A DNA stretch of 32,421 nt from CAYYYW01 sp964476245 (GTDB lineage: Bacteria > Patescibacteriota > Microgenomatia > UBA1406 > HO2-37-13b). The translations under genes and the position numbers were made by a program. This document shows, one piece after another, positions 23,114 to 29,603 of the stretch. The notes under the pieces were generated by a model. The model searched no databases. It saw only the letters and a program-made list of their open reading frames with translations, and was not told where the DNA came from. Within the stretch, counting starts at the first letter, position 1, and every line of letters begins with the position of its first letter. The stretch lies in contig CAYYYW010000010.1 of assembly GCA_964476245.1 (NCBI GenBank), forward strand, positions 1 through 32,421, given 5' to 3'.

Positions 23114-23132
23114 TCCAACCACTACGGTTGGA
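23114..23132 (+). terminator. Possible terminator after the LysM gene
   Basis: TCCAACC-ACTAC-GGTTGGA, 8 nt after the stop, followed by CATGGATTTTTAGG. The T run is short and displaced by a few bases, so termination is plausible but weak. Confidence 0.4.
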
Positions 23133-23206
23133 CATGGATTTTTAGGATAATCTTTCATTTTTTTATCTCCTGATTATTATGCCTTATTTTAAATAAAAAT
23201 GTTGTC

Positions 23207-23215
23207 TGTTATAAT
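23207..23215 (+). promoter_or_regulatory. Extended -10 promoter of the tRNA-Gly region
   Basis: TGTTATAAT (TG, one base, TATAAT) ends 14 nt before the tRNA 5' end. The -35 region (TTTTAA at 23187) is poor, as expected for extended -10 promoters. Confidence 0.55.
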
Positions 23216-23229
23216 TAATTTGTCTATTT

Positions 23230-23389
23230 GCGGTAGTAGTTCAACGGCACCCGCCAAAATTTCCTGCGAGATTAGTTAAGCGGTTTAACGCCACCTTCCC
23301 AAGGTGGAAAGACGGGTTCAACTCCCGTATCTCGCTCAAAATTAGGCGGGCCAAGGAAGAGGTTGAGGGTTCGATCCCCTTCTACCGCT
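23230..23389 (+). tRNA. tRNA-Gly(GCC), interrupted by a complete tRNA-Gly(CCC)
   Basis: The 5' end is GCGGTAG-TA-GTTC-AACGGCA. The 3' end is GCCAA-GGAAG-AGGTT-GAGGG-TTCGATC-CCCTT-CTACCGC-T, and the two acceptor halves pair perfectly. The 3' half supplies anticodon GCC and a Gly-type discriminator U. Between them the D-stem 3' side is missing. TTTCCT at 23260-23265 could be the 5' side of the anticodon stem plus U33. A whole tRNA-Gly(CCC) is inserted, flanked by CCCGCC (23250-23255) and GGCGGG (23345-23350). As it stands the gene cannot fold unless the insert is removed, and even then the D arm is damaged. It may be a broken gene, an unusual processed tRNA, or an assembly error. Confidence 0.65.
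23266..23336 (+). tRNA. tRNA-Gly(CCC)
   Basis: A complete cloverleaf: acceptor GCGAGAT/ATCTCGC, D stem GTTA/TAAC, anticodon stem CCACC/GGTGG with loop TTCCCAA (anticodon CCC), T stem ACGGG/CCCGT with loop TTCAACT, discriminator U. CCA is not encoded. It sits inside the two halves of tRNA-Gly(GCC). Confidence 0.94.
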
Positions 23390-23449
23390 CAGCGCTCCAC
23401 GACCAACCCTTGTCAACCGAAGCGGTTGCCAAAAAGGCGTTAACACACT
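23390..23449. other. Short convergent intergenic region with a hairpin
   Basis: CAACCG-AAG-CGGTTG (about 23416-23430) followed by CCAAAAA may end transcription from the tRNA side. No gene is visible. Confidence 0.35.
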
Positions 23450-23965
23450 CTAAATTTTAAGATACTCGTCATATTTTAATTTCTTCCTTTTCTCATAAAC
23501 CACTTTCTTAGCCCAACCTTTTTTCAACATTACTTCATTGATTAAGGCTTTGTCTTTATGACAATATTCTCTTATTTCACCAAAACACTTAATCCAGACA
23601 TAAGCTAATATCCGGCCAAATTTATCATCTTGATACTGGTCGTATTCAAAAGTTAATTGACGATTTAATACCAAATAAGACAAGTAGTCTTTGGCTTCCT
23701 GGTATTTTTCTTGTCCACGATTCGGCGCGTCAATACCCAAAAGACGAACCGTCATTCCATTCTTAATCACAAATGTATCACCATCAATTACGTCCTTAGA
23801 TGAAGTTTTGCTGGGGAATATTTGTTTAATCTGATAGTAATTTTTTACGTCTTTCAGCTTTGTCCAACCTGTCCAGCCCAAAATAGAAGCTAACATTAAT
23901 CCGGCGATTAAAACTTTAGGCACTTTTCGTGCTTTCAAATATTTCGCCGTCAGTTTTTTACCCAT
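23450..23965 (-). CDS. Membrane-anchored staphylococcal-nuclease-like (SNase) protein
   Basis: A thermonuclease-fold phosphodiesterase. A hydrophobic segment at about 17-31 (KVLIAGLMLASILGW) is a signal anchor or signal peptide, placing the enzyme outside the membrane. The SNase domain shows the active residues: D61 in VIDGDTFVI, R74 and D79 in VRLLGIDAP, E86 in GQEKYQ, and R118 in FGRILAYVW, the counterparts of D21, R35, D40, E43 and R87 of the S. aureus enzyme. At 171 residues it is short but complete. In reduced bacteria such nucleases may help scavenge nucleic acids; that role is inferred. Upstream is element D. Confidence 0.9.
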   Translation of the reverse strand: MGKKLTAKYLKARKVPKVLIAGLMLASILGWTGWTKLKDVKNYYQIKQIFPSKTSSKDVIDGDTFVIKNGMTVRLLGIDAPNRGQEKYQEAKDYLSYLVLNRQLTFEYDQYQDDKFGRILAYVWIKCFGEIREYCHKDKALINEVMLKKGWAKKVVYEKRKKLKYDEYLKI

Positions 23966-23982
23966 TAAAATCTTTTTGTTTA

Positions 23983-24080
23983 CCCCGTTAGAATGCCCCG
24001 TAGCTTGCTACGTGGATGAAGCGAAGCTGCTATAGATCGCGAATACGGAGTTTAATGCTCCGTGTGAATGTTCTAACGGG
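23983..24080. repeat. Structured palindromic element D (~98 nt)
   Basis: Perfect 10-bp ends CCCGTTAGAA and TTCTAACGGG enclose CGTAGC-TT-GCTACG (23999-24012), a middle GAAGCGAAGC segment, and ACGGAG...CTCCGT (24045-24063). It can fold as a multi-arm structure. It lies between the zinc-ribbon gene and the nuclease gene. Only one copy is in the window. Confidence 0.65.
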
Positions 24081-24085
24081 ATTTA

Positions 24086-24109
24086 CTTCGATTATTCGAT
24101 TAATCGAAG
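24086..24109 (-). terminator. Hairpin after the zinc-ribbon gene
   Basis: CTTCGATTA-TTCGAT-TAATCGAAG, a perfect 9-bp stem 5 nt past the stop codon. It lacks a U tract, so it may be a 3'-end stabiliser and not a true terminator. Confidence 0.4.
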
Positions 24110-24114
24110 CATGA

Positions 24115-24615
24115 TTACTGCCATTCAATAAAATCGCAACCGACCGCCATTTTGTTTTCTTTATCCCACTTATTGGTTGAACATTTTTTTAATCTTTTTC
24201 CTGAAGCAGTCGTTACCATCACCAACTTCTCACCACATTTGGGACAATTTTCATCAAGGGTTTCTGTCGTCCCTTTTATCCACTCTATATAATCACAACC
24301 GCTAGCTGTTCGAGTTTCTGGATCCCAGACATTAGTTGAACATTTCTTCATTTTTTTGCCAAAACGAGTAATCGCCAAAACGAGCGGAGCACCACATTTT
24401 GGACATTTTTCGTCAAGTGGCTGTGGCGGTACTTGAAGCCACTTAACATAATTACATCCTTCAACTTGACGCGTCTCCTCATTCCACTGTCCGGCAGAAC
24501 AGCGTCGTAATTGCCGACCCGACTTAGTGATCACCACCTCACCTAAAACCGAACCACACTTAGGACATTTTTCCTCAACATTCGGAACCGTTTCCTCTTT
24601 TTTGATTTTTACCAT
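24115..24615 (-). CDS. Triple zinc-ribbon protein (topoisomerase-type C4 fingers)
   Basis: 166 residues made of three tandem C4 zinc ribbons, each CPKCG...C(S/T)...GC(N/D)(Y/F)(V/I)xW. The ligands are C17, C20, C39, C54; C71, C74, C92, C107; and C124, C127, C145, C160. The repeats resemble the C-terminal zinc fingers of topoisomerase I (zf-C4_Topoisom), which bind single-stranded DNA, but no topoisomerase domain is attached. The conserved K/R-rich stretch before the third cysteine (GKKMKKCST, GKRLKKCST) fits nucleic-acid contact. Complete protein with its own start; no recognised gene symbol. Function beyond probable DNA or RNA binding is unknown. Confidence 0.85.
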   Translation of the reverse strand: MVKIKKEETVPNVEEKCPKCGSVLGEVVITKSGRQLRRCSAGQWNEETRQVEGCNYVKWLQVPPQPLDEKCPKCGAPLVLAITRFGKKMKKCSTNVWDPETRTASGCDYIEWIKGTTETLDENCPKCGEKLVMVTTASGKRLKKCSTNKWDKENKMAVGCDFIEWQ

Positions 24616-24675
24616 ATATATTTGGTCAAACTATTAATAATTAATAATTAACAATAATTGAAAAATATTTTCTTG

Positions 24676-25578
24676 TCAATGATTATTTTTCTTAGCAATT
24701 ATATTAATTGATCCGCCGTATCCAAAATAACTCCAAACAAAAGATAATTGTAATATAACTAAGAAAAATATTCTCAATGATTTCCAAAATAATTTTTTTA
24801 AAAAATTTTGTGGGACTTTTTTTATTCCTAAAACGTCAATCAAATTATATGCAAACTCACTTACGTTATCGTATGTTTTAACTGACAATACCCTAAAACC
24901 ATTTTCTTCTAATACTTTTTTTAGCGATTTAATGGAGAAGTGGTATAAATGAACATTGGGCAATAGCCAGTTCCATTTCTCTTTTGTTAATTTAAAAACC
25001 AAGCTTTGAAGATTGGGACATTGGATAAATAAAATACCATCACTCTTCAATAATTTTTTAGTTTTTGCTAAAACTAATTTTAAATTAGGCAAGTGCTCCA
25101 AAACATCAATAAAAGAAACTATATCATATTGACCACCTTTAAGATTTTCGAAATAATTATTAAATATTTTAAGATTAAATCTCTTTTTTGAATAATCCGT
25201 CGCTTCTTTTTCTTTTTCCACACCGAAAACATCAAAACCCGCTCTTCTCGCTTCATTTAAGAATAATCCATAAGAAGAACCCACATCCAATAATTTTCCT
25301 TTTTTTTGATATTTTTTAATTTGTTTGATTATCCTTGAAGAAACGCCTTGATAATATTTTTCTCTTTTAAAATATTCAACTATCTTATTTCTTTCTCCAT
25401 ACATTCGCTTATTTGAAAATAAAGTATGCTTTTCACTCGATTGGGGAAATAAAAAAACTAAATTGCAATCTTTACATTTAAAATAACTAAACGCGTTGTT
25501 TTTTAAAAAAAAACCTGTTTCTGTGCTATTACAATAAACACACTCTGGATTTTTATTATTATTCATTGTTATCGCCAA
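24676..25578 (-). CDS. Class I SAM-dependent methyltransferase with N-terminal zinc ribbon
   Basis: A zinc ribbon with C13, C16, C35 and C38 (CVYC...CKDC) leads into a Methyltransf_23-type Rossmann domain: KLLDVGSSYGLFL (96-107) binds SAM, VEKEKEA follows, and SFIDVLEHLPN is the post-II motif. The C-terminal part has a hydrophobic stretch (FFLVILQLSFVWSYFGYGG) that could associate with the membrane. Such proteins are common in surface-glycan loci, where they methylate sugars or lipid intermediates, which fits the glycosyltransferases nearby; the substrate is not known. The first ATG (25578) was used; M5 is an alternative. The start region overlaps the tRNA-Thr promoter on the other strand. 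Confidence 0.85.
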   Translation of the reverse strand: MAITMNNNKNPECVYCNSTETGFFLKNNAFSYFKCKDCNLVFLFPQSSEKHTLFSNKRMYGERNKIVEYFKREKYYQGVSSRIIKQIKKYQKKGKLLDVGSSYGLFLNEARRAGFDVFGVEKEKEATDYSKKRFNLKIFNNYFENLKGGQYDIVSFIDVLEHLPNLKLVLAKTKKLLKSDGILFIQCPNLQSLVFKLTKEKWNWLLPNVHLYHFSIKSLKKVLEENGFRVLSVKTYDNVSEFAYNLIDVLGIKKVPQNFLKKLFWKSLRIFFLVILQLSFVWSYFGYGGSINIIAKKNNH

Positions 25579-25595
25579 GCTAAACTTGTTATAAT
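25566..25595 (+). promoter_or_regulatory. Promoter of tRNA-Thr
   Basis: TTGTTA, 18-nt spacer, TATAAT (25590-25595). The start site would be about 9 nt before the tRNA. It overlaps the first codons of the divergent methyltransferase gene. Confidence 0.65.
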
Positions 25596-25610
25596 AATTA
25601 TAACGGATAT

Positions 25611-25682
25611 GCCGGAGTAGCTCAGTGGTAGAGCAACGCTTTCGTAAAGCGTGGGTCGCGAGTTCAACTCTCGCTTCCGGCT
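25611..25682 (+). tRNA. tRNA-Thr(CGU)
   Basis: Cloverleaf: acceptor GCCGGAG/TTCCGGC, D stem GCTC/GAGC, anticodon stem ACGCT/AGCGT with loop TTCGTAA (anticodon CGT), T stem and loop GCGAG-TTCAACT-CTCGC, discriminator U. CCA is not encoded. The start codon of the next gene begins 3 nt after the discriminator. Confidence 0.95.
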
Positions 25683-25685
25683 CTT

Positions 25686-26396
25686 ATGAAAAAATTTGCA
25701 TCTCATCAACAAAGAAAATATTCTCATCAGATTCTTTTTTATCTTTTTCTATTAATTTTAATAATTATTTTTATTGCTACCATCGGAATAAAATTAATAA
25801 TTAACACCACTCTTTTTGTGGCTGAATACTCTCATCGCGATAGAGACAAATTAATACAAAAAACCAGCAATACCGAATTTATTTTGCCTCCGGAAATTTT
25901 AGATCTACCCAGCGCAACAAATTCAGCCACCATCCATGTTACTGGTAAAGCTACTCGTGCAAAAAAACTATCTTTATATGTCAATGACAAATTATATAAA
26001 GAAATAGTTTTGCCTGAGGACTCTTTTGAAACGGACATTGATTTAGATCCCGGGGAAAATTCAATTTACCTTGCTCTTGAGGATTCAAAAACTAAACAAA
26101 AAAAACAATCAGTCACCTATCAAGTTGTTTACAAAAGTGAAAAACCAAAGCTGGAGATAATCTTTCCAAATGATCAAGAAAAAGTTTCAAAAGACGAAAT
26201 AGAAGTTGTTGGCCAAACAGATAAAGAAACTTTCATTAAAATAAATGAGCTGCCTGCAATAGTTAACGTAGAAGGTAAATTTTTATACACATTAAAACTA
26301 AAAGAAGGAGAAAACATGATAAAAATAGAAGCCCAAGATATTGCCGGCAATATTGAGACAAAAGAACTTACCGTAATTTATCAGAAGGAGGAATAA
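25686..26396 (+). CDS. Membrane-anchored protein with Ig-like (glucodextranase B type) repeats
   Basis: 236 residues. A basic head is followed by a transmembrane segment (about 16-38), then an extracellular region of two beta-rich Ig-like modules: about 70-150 (ATIHVTGKATRAKKLSLYVN...PGENSIYLALED) and about 153-236 (PKLEIIFPNDQEKVSKDEIEVVGQTD...LKEGENMIKIEAQDIAGNIETKEL). This is the pattern of Big/glucodextranase-B-like adhesion or glycan-binding modules. The ATG lies 3 nt after tRNA-Thr with no room for a ribosome site, and no later ATG precedes the membrane segment. Its 3' end overlaps the convergent O-antigen-ligase-like gene by 29 nt. Confidence 0.8.
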   Translation: MKKFASHQQRKYSHQILFYLFLLILIIIFIATIGIKLIINTTLFVAEYSHRDRDKLIQKTSNTEFILPPEILDLPSATNSATIHVTGKATRAKKLSLYVNDKLYKEIVLPEDSFETDIDLDPGENSIYLALEDSKTKQKKQSVTYQVVYKSEKPKLEIIFPNDQEKVSKDEIEVVGQTDKETFIKINELPAIVNVEGKFLYTLKLKEGENMIKIEAQDIAGNIETKELTVIYQKEE

Positions 26397-27543
26397 AGGA
26401 TACACAAACAATTACGAAAAAGAACAATAAAATAAAATTGTTTAAAAAAATATTATCAAATAAGGAAGCAGTCACTATCACTAAAATAATTGTTTTTACC
26501 AATTGATCTCCCTGTTTAAATATTCGTCCTATTAATCCTATCAGTCCTATCAAACCTATTAGTCCCGAAGCCACCAATACCGTTAAGAAACTTGAAGAAA
26601 ACGCGGCTCCGGCATGAGTGAAATTGTCCACTTGCTTCACATACCGTATCCGATTGTATCCATAACCCAATATTGGTTTTTTTAGCCAAAGTTTTAAACC
26701 CTCTTGATAATCAACTAACCTCGCCTCGATAGTAAATATTCTCTCCAACTTCACTCCTTCTCCAAAAGGTCGAGGTAATAGAAAAATAAAAATAAAAAAT
26801 AAAAAAATAACCCCGAACCAGAACAGAGTACGGTTCGGGATTACCCAGAACCGTCTCGCCTTTAGCGGGACTGGTTCTTGGGTAAAAATGAAAAAGGTTA
26901 ATCCAACAATAAAACTTAAATAAGTAATCCTTGAATAGGTAAGTAAAATTAGTCCGACCACACCTATGAGACCTATTGATCTTATAAGTTCTTTTTTTTT
27001 CCTCGTCATAATCCAAAAAAACATTATCACAAAAACAATTCCCGCCGCGCTGGTATCAAAAAAAAGTCCAAATACCCGATATTGATGTGGGTCCCAACCT
27101 AAATAATAAAGATTGCGCAAGTTTGGATATAGAAAATATTGAACGTAAGAAAAGATTATTGTCAATAAGATAAAAATATTTATTCCTTTTCTTACCGTCT
27201 CTTTGTTGATTTTATTTTCTTTTTTAACCCAATTCAAAATAACAACGAAAAAACTAAAATACAATAACAACCGTCCCCAATATAAAAACCCGACTAAATT
27301 TTGTAGATAATTAAATTGCCAAAAATTATTTATCAAAGATAATAAAAAAACACCAAGTAAAAAAAATATTTCTTTCCAGATGCTTATTCGCTTTACATAT
27401 CTTGCCAAACATATCTGCTTTATTAAAATTAAACCCATTACCACCTCATGAAGATAAATATTTACCTGCTGGTCTAAAAAAGAAATCCTCTGCAGTTGCC
27501 CGAAAGAAAGTAGGAGAAATAGCAAGTAAATTAAATATTTCAT
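26368..27543 (-). CDS. O-antigen ligase/polymerase-like membrane protein (Wzy/WaaL family)
   Basis: 391 residues with about ten hydrophobic segments and the GYGYNRIRYV-type motif before the large loop, as in Wzy_C proteins that ligate or polymerise lipid-linked glycans. It fits the glycosyltransferases around it. Residues about 220-244 are encoded by palindromic element E (26811-26883) and read TQEPVPLKARRFWVIPNRT, a polar insertion just before a membrane helix. Near the C terminus a 9-nt tandem repeat gives LIGLIGLIGLIG. The start lies 12 nt past a 28-nt palindrome that ends the preceding gene. Exact function (ligase or polymerase) cannot be told from sequence. Confidence 0.78.
   Translation of the reverse strand: MKYLIYLLFLLLSFGQLQRISFLDQQVNIYLHEVVMGLILIKQICLARYVKRISIWKEIFFLLGVFLLSLINNFWQFNYLQNLVGFLYWGRLLLYFSFFVVILNWVKKENKINKETVRKGINIFILLTIIFSYVQYFLYPNLRNLYYLGWDPHQYRVFGLFFDTSAAGIVFVIMFFWIMTRKKKELIRSIGLIGVVGLILLTYSRITYLSFIVGLTFFIFTQEPVPLKARRFWVIPNRTLFWFGVIFLFFIFIFLLPRPFGEGVKLERIFTIEARLVDYQEGLKLWLKKPILGYGYNRIRYVKQVDNFTHAGAAFSSSFLTVLVASGLIGLIGLIGLIGRIFKQGDQLVKTIILVIVTASLFDNIFLNNFILLFFFVIVCVSFIPPSDKLR
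26525..26566. repeat. 9-nt tandem repeat encoding LIG units
   Basis: Units of the type CCTATCAGT/CCTATCAAA, about four in a row, encode consecutive LIG triplets in a membrane helix. Period 9 preserves the frame and hydrophobicity. Confidence 0.65.
26811..26883. repeat. Tandem-hairpin element E, copy 2, in a coding gene
   Basis: CCCCGAACC...GGTTCGGG, then CCCAGAACCGTCTCGC...GCGGGACTGGTTCTTGGG: the same two-hairpin layout as 22288-22363. GC-rich within a very AT-rich gene; it encodes the polar insertion of the O-antigen-ligase-like protein. Confidence 0.75.
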
Positions 27544-27555
27544 TTTGTAGTTTTG

Positions 27556-27583
27556 AGGACAGACCTTATTTAAGGTCTGTCCT
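27556..27583. repeat. 28-nt perfect palindrome overlapping a stop codon
   Basis: AGGACAGACCTTA-TT-TAAGGTCTGTCCT, a 13-bp stem. It encodes RTDLK and the TAA stop of the preceding glycosyltransferase on the minus strand and ends 12 nt before the next start codon. Confidence 0.75.
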
Positions 27584-28378
27584 TCTAAGCAAATAAAGCT
27601 TTGTTCTCACTAAAAACGAATGAAAACTCATCATAAAGCCATAAACAAACCCTGATGCGCCGTCCAAAAATCCCAGCTTTAAAAAATATGTCAAAAGGAA
27701 CTTCCCGAATGGATATAAAATAATTTTCAAAATATTTGTTTTTTTGCCTTGTTCACACAATTCTTGTGCCCGCAACGAACTGTAAAAATTAACTTCTGAT
27801 AAAAACTCTTTTACTGTTGGATGAGGATAATGATTTATGTAGTTTTTAAGAGATTTAACCTTGAACCTTGTCCGCCAGCCGGCGGATTGAACCTTGAACC
27901 TTTCATGGACTCTTCCTTCCCATCTGCCTGAATTTTTTCTTACCAGTCTTATAAGCCCAATCCATCTTGGTATTTCTCCAAACTTCACTTCCCTCCCCCA
28001 AAACCAATCACGTCGTTTAATATGAAACGCAGAAATTTTCTGCATAACAGGATCCCTCGACTTCCCCGCCGACTCGGAAATAATTTCTTTCTTTAATTCC
28101 GCTGTCACTTCTTCATCCGCATCCAAAAACAAAACCCACTCCCCCATTGCCTTTTCTAATCCAAAATTTCGCTGAGTTGAAAAATCACCATTTAAGCGTC
28201 TTTTATAAACCTTCAAACTTTTTAAACTTTTAAACTTTTTAACTTCTTCAATCGTCTTGTCTTCCGAAAAATCATCAACAACAATTATCTCATCACAAAA
28301 AGCAACTGATTTAATTACTCTTTCTATATTCTTTTCCTCGTTTTTGGTTAAAATAACACAACTTAATTTTAAAGACAT
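27566..28378 (-). CDS. Family 2 glycosyltransferase (WaaE/KdtX-like)
   Basis: GT-A fold enzyme adding a sugar to a lipid-linked or surface acceptor. The N terminus is LSCVILTKNEEKNIERVIKSV, then DEIIVVDDFSEDKT, the DxD-type motif LFLDADEE, and TQRNFGLEKAMGEWVLF, as in the WaaE/KdtX group. A basic C-terminal region follows. Insertions: heptads at residues about 43-58 (KFKSLKSLK) and a composite repeat at about 159-173, where heptads flank the TCCGCC palindrome (FKVQSAGWRTRFKV). The last five codons and stop are palindrome-derived. 270 residues, usual size 250-270. Confidence 0.88.
   Translation of the reverse strand: MSLKLSCVILTKNEEKNIERVIKSVAFCDEIIVVDDFSEDKTIEEVKKFKSLKSLKVYKRRLNGDFSTQRNFGLEKAMGEWVLFLDADEEVTAELKKEIISESAGKSRDPVMQKISAFHIKRRDWFWGREVKFGEIPRWIGLIRLVRKNSGRWEGRVHERFKVQSAGWRTRFKVKSLKNYINHYPHPTVKEFLSEVNFYSSLRAQELCEQGKKTNILKIILYPFGKFLLTYFLKLGFLDGASGFVYGFMMSFHSFLVRTKLYLLRRTDLK
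27858..27903. repeat. Heptad repeat split by the TCCGCC palindrome
   Basis: ACCTTGA-type heptads on both sides of TCCGCC-AGCC-GGCGGA (27871-27886). The flanking heptads encode the same RFKV peptide on either side, as if the palindrome had entered a tandem array. Confidence 0.75.
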
Positions 28379-28383
28379 ATATT

Positions 28384-28415
28384 TAAAGACTGTCTTTATT
28401 AAAAGACAGTCTTTA
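28384..28415. repeat. Perfect intergenic palindrome (14-bp stem)
   Basis: TAAAGACTGTCTTT-ATTA-AAAGACAGTCTTTA between two glycosyltransferase genes. Similar in build to 27556-27583. On the minus strand it could act as a terminator or 3'-end hairpin for the upstream gene. Confidence 0.65.
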
Positions 28416-29603
28416 TTAAATTATTAATTTCCTATAAATCTCCCCTAGCTTTTTAGCAATCTTTTCGCTATCAAACTCTTTTTCCGCTCTCCTTCTTCCT
28501 ATTTTACCAAGTTTTATTCTTAAATCTTTGTTATCCAATAAGGTAAGAATCGCCTTCGTCAGACCATTGACGTCTCCCTCATTAACCAGTATTCCGCTGC
28601 TGCCCAAAACTTCAGGAATTGCCCCGCTTCGGTAAACTACAATCGGCAACCCCGACGCCATTGCCTCAACCAAAACCATCCCATACTGCTCCTCCCAAGT
28701 CTTAGTGCTTTTCGAAGGAACAATTAACAAATCTGCCTTTTGATAAACCTTTGGCATTTCTTTGTAAGGCCTGTTTTCTAATAAAACATCGCTTTCAAGT
28801 CCGTCTTTCTCTATGTTCTTAATCAGTTTTTTTCTCAAATTTCCTTCACTAACCATTCTTAATTTCAACCTAACTTTGACATTTGACATTTGACATTTGA
28901 CATTTTTAAATGCCCCGTATAAATCCATCACTCCCTTTTCTTCCACCAACCGACCAACAAATAAGATGTGAAAAGTTTTAAATTTTGAATTTCGGATTTG
29001 AGATTTATTTGGAATTTGATATTTGGGATTTAAGATTTTAAAAGAATTGAGATCAACACCCACCCTCACAATGACAATCTTTTCTTCAGAAACTCCTTCC
29101 ATTATTAAAGAACGTTTTGCTCTTTCTGTTGGACAAATAAATAAATCAGTGTTTTTTTTGATGATTTCTTTTATCCTTTTTTTCTTTTTAATCGTTTCAT
29201 TATTAAAAGGGATTGTTTCCCAACAAGTTGAAACAACTTTTTTGATAAAACCTCCTTGTTTTAATCTTATTGCCTGTAAATCATATCCATAATGTGTCTC
29301 GGCAATATGCCCTATATCATATTTGCACTTCATTATATTAAACGATTGAAGTATCCCTTGTTTTACAAATTTTTCAAATCCCCAAAGAAAATGGGAATCC
29401 CCTAAAACCCGATTGAACAATCCTCTCGTTAATTTTGTCTGAATATCATAGGGAGAAATAAATAACTTGACCGGAAAGTCAAATTTTTTATGAATTGACG
29501 TCAAACTACCTATCCCAACAATTTGATGATCTTTGGCTAACGGCTCATAGTTTTGACCCTCAAATCTATTTAAAAACGCCCCTCTGATAAATAAAATTTT
29601 CAT
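28416..29603 (-). CDS. Family 4 glycosyltransferase
   Basis: GT-B fold retaining glycosyltransferase of the cell-surface locus. The C-terminal Rossmann domain shows FHILFVGRLVEEKGVMDLY, then DLLIVPS and the E-x7-E region EEQYGMVLVEAMASGLPIVV, SGAIPEVLG and GILVNEGD. The N-terminal domain is recognisable but less conserved. Two repeat-derived stretches lie in it: residues about 189-209 in the hinge before the second domain (LNPKYQIPNKSQIRN, from ~7-10-nt tandem units at 28976-29037) and about 233-246 (KCQMSNVKV, from TTTGACA units at 28866-28905). At 395 residues it has normal length for the family. Confidence 0.9.
   Translation of the reverse strand: MKILFIRGAFLNRFEGQNYEPLAKDHQIVGIGSLTSIHKKFDFPVKLFISPYDIQTKLTRGLFNRVLGDSHFLWGFEKFVKQGILQSFNIMKCKYDIGHIAETHYGYDLQAIRLKQGGFIKKVVSTCWETIPFNNETIKKKKRIKEIIKKNTDLFICPTERAKRSLIMEGVSEEKIVIVRVGVDLNSFKILNPKYQIPNKSQIRNSKFKTFHILFVGRLVEEKGVMDLYGAFKNVKCQMSNVKVRLKLRMVSEGNLRKKLIKNIEKDGLESDVLLENRPYKEMPKVYQKADLLIVPSKSTKTWEEQYGMVLVEAMASGLPIVVYRSGAIPEVLGSSGILVNEGDVNGLTKAILTLLDNKDLRIKLGKIGRRRAEKEFDSEKIAKKLGEIYRKLII
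28866..28905. repeat. Heptad minisatellite in a GT4 gene
   Basis: Four consecutive TTTGACA units plus flanking variants. It encodes NVKCQMSNVKV on the minus strand, a loop after the first helix of the C-terminal domain. Confidence 0.75.
28976..29037. repeat. Imperfect tandem repeat in the GT4 hinge
   Basis: Units of the GGATTTGA / GGAATTTGA / GGGATTTAA type. The same words (rc: AAATCCCA) fill 11140-11171 in the dnaE-gatB gap. It encodes the interdomain linker of the glycosyltransferase. Confidence 0.7.

Noticed and set aside
26711..27016. Alternative frame inside the O-antigen-ligase-like gene
   Set aside because: Lies wholly within the membrane protein gene on the same strand and has no ribosome site or homology.
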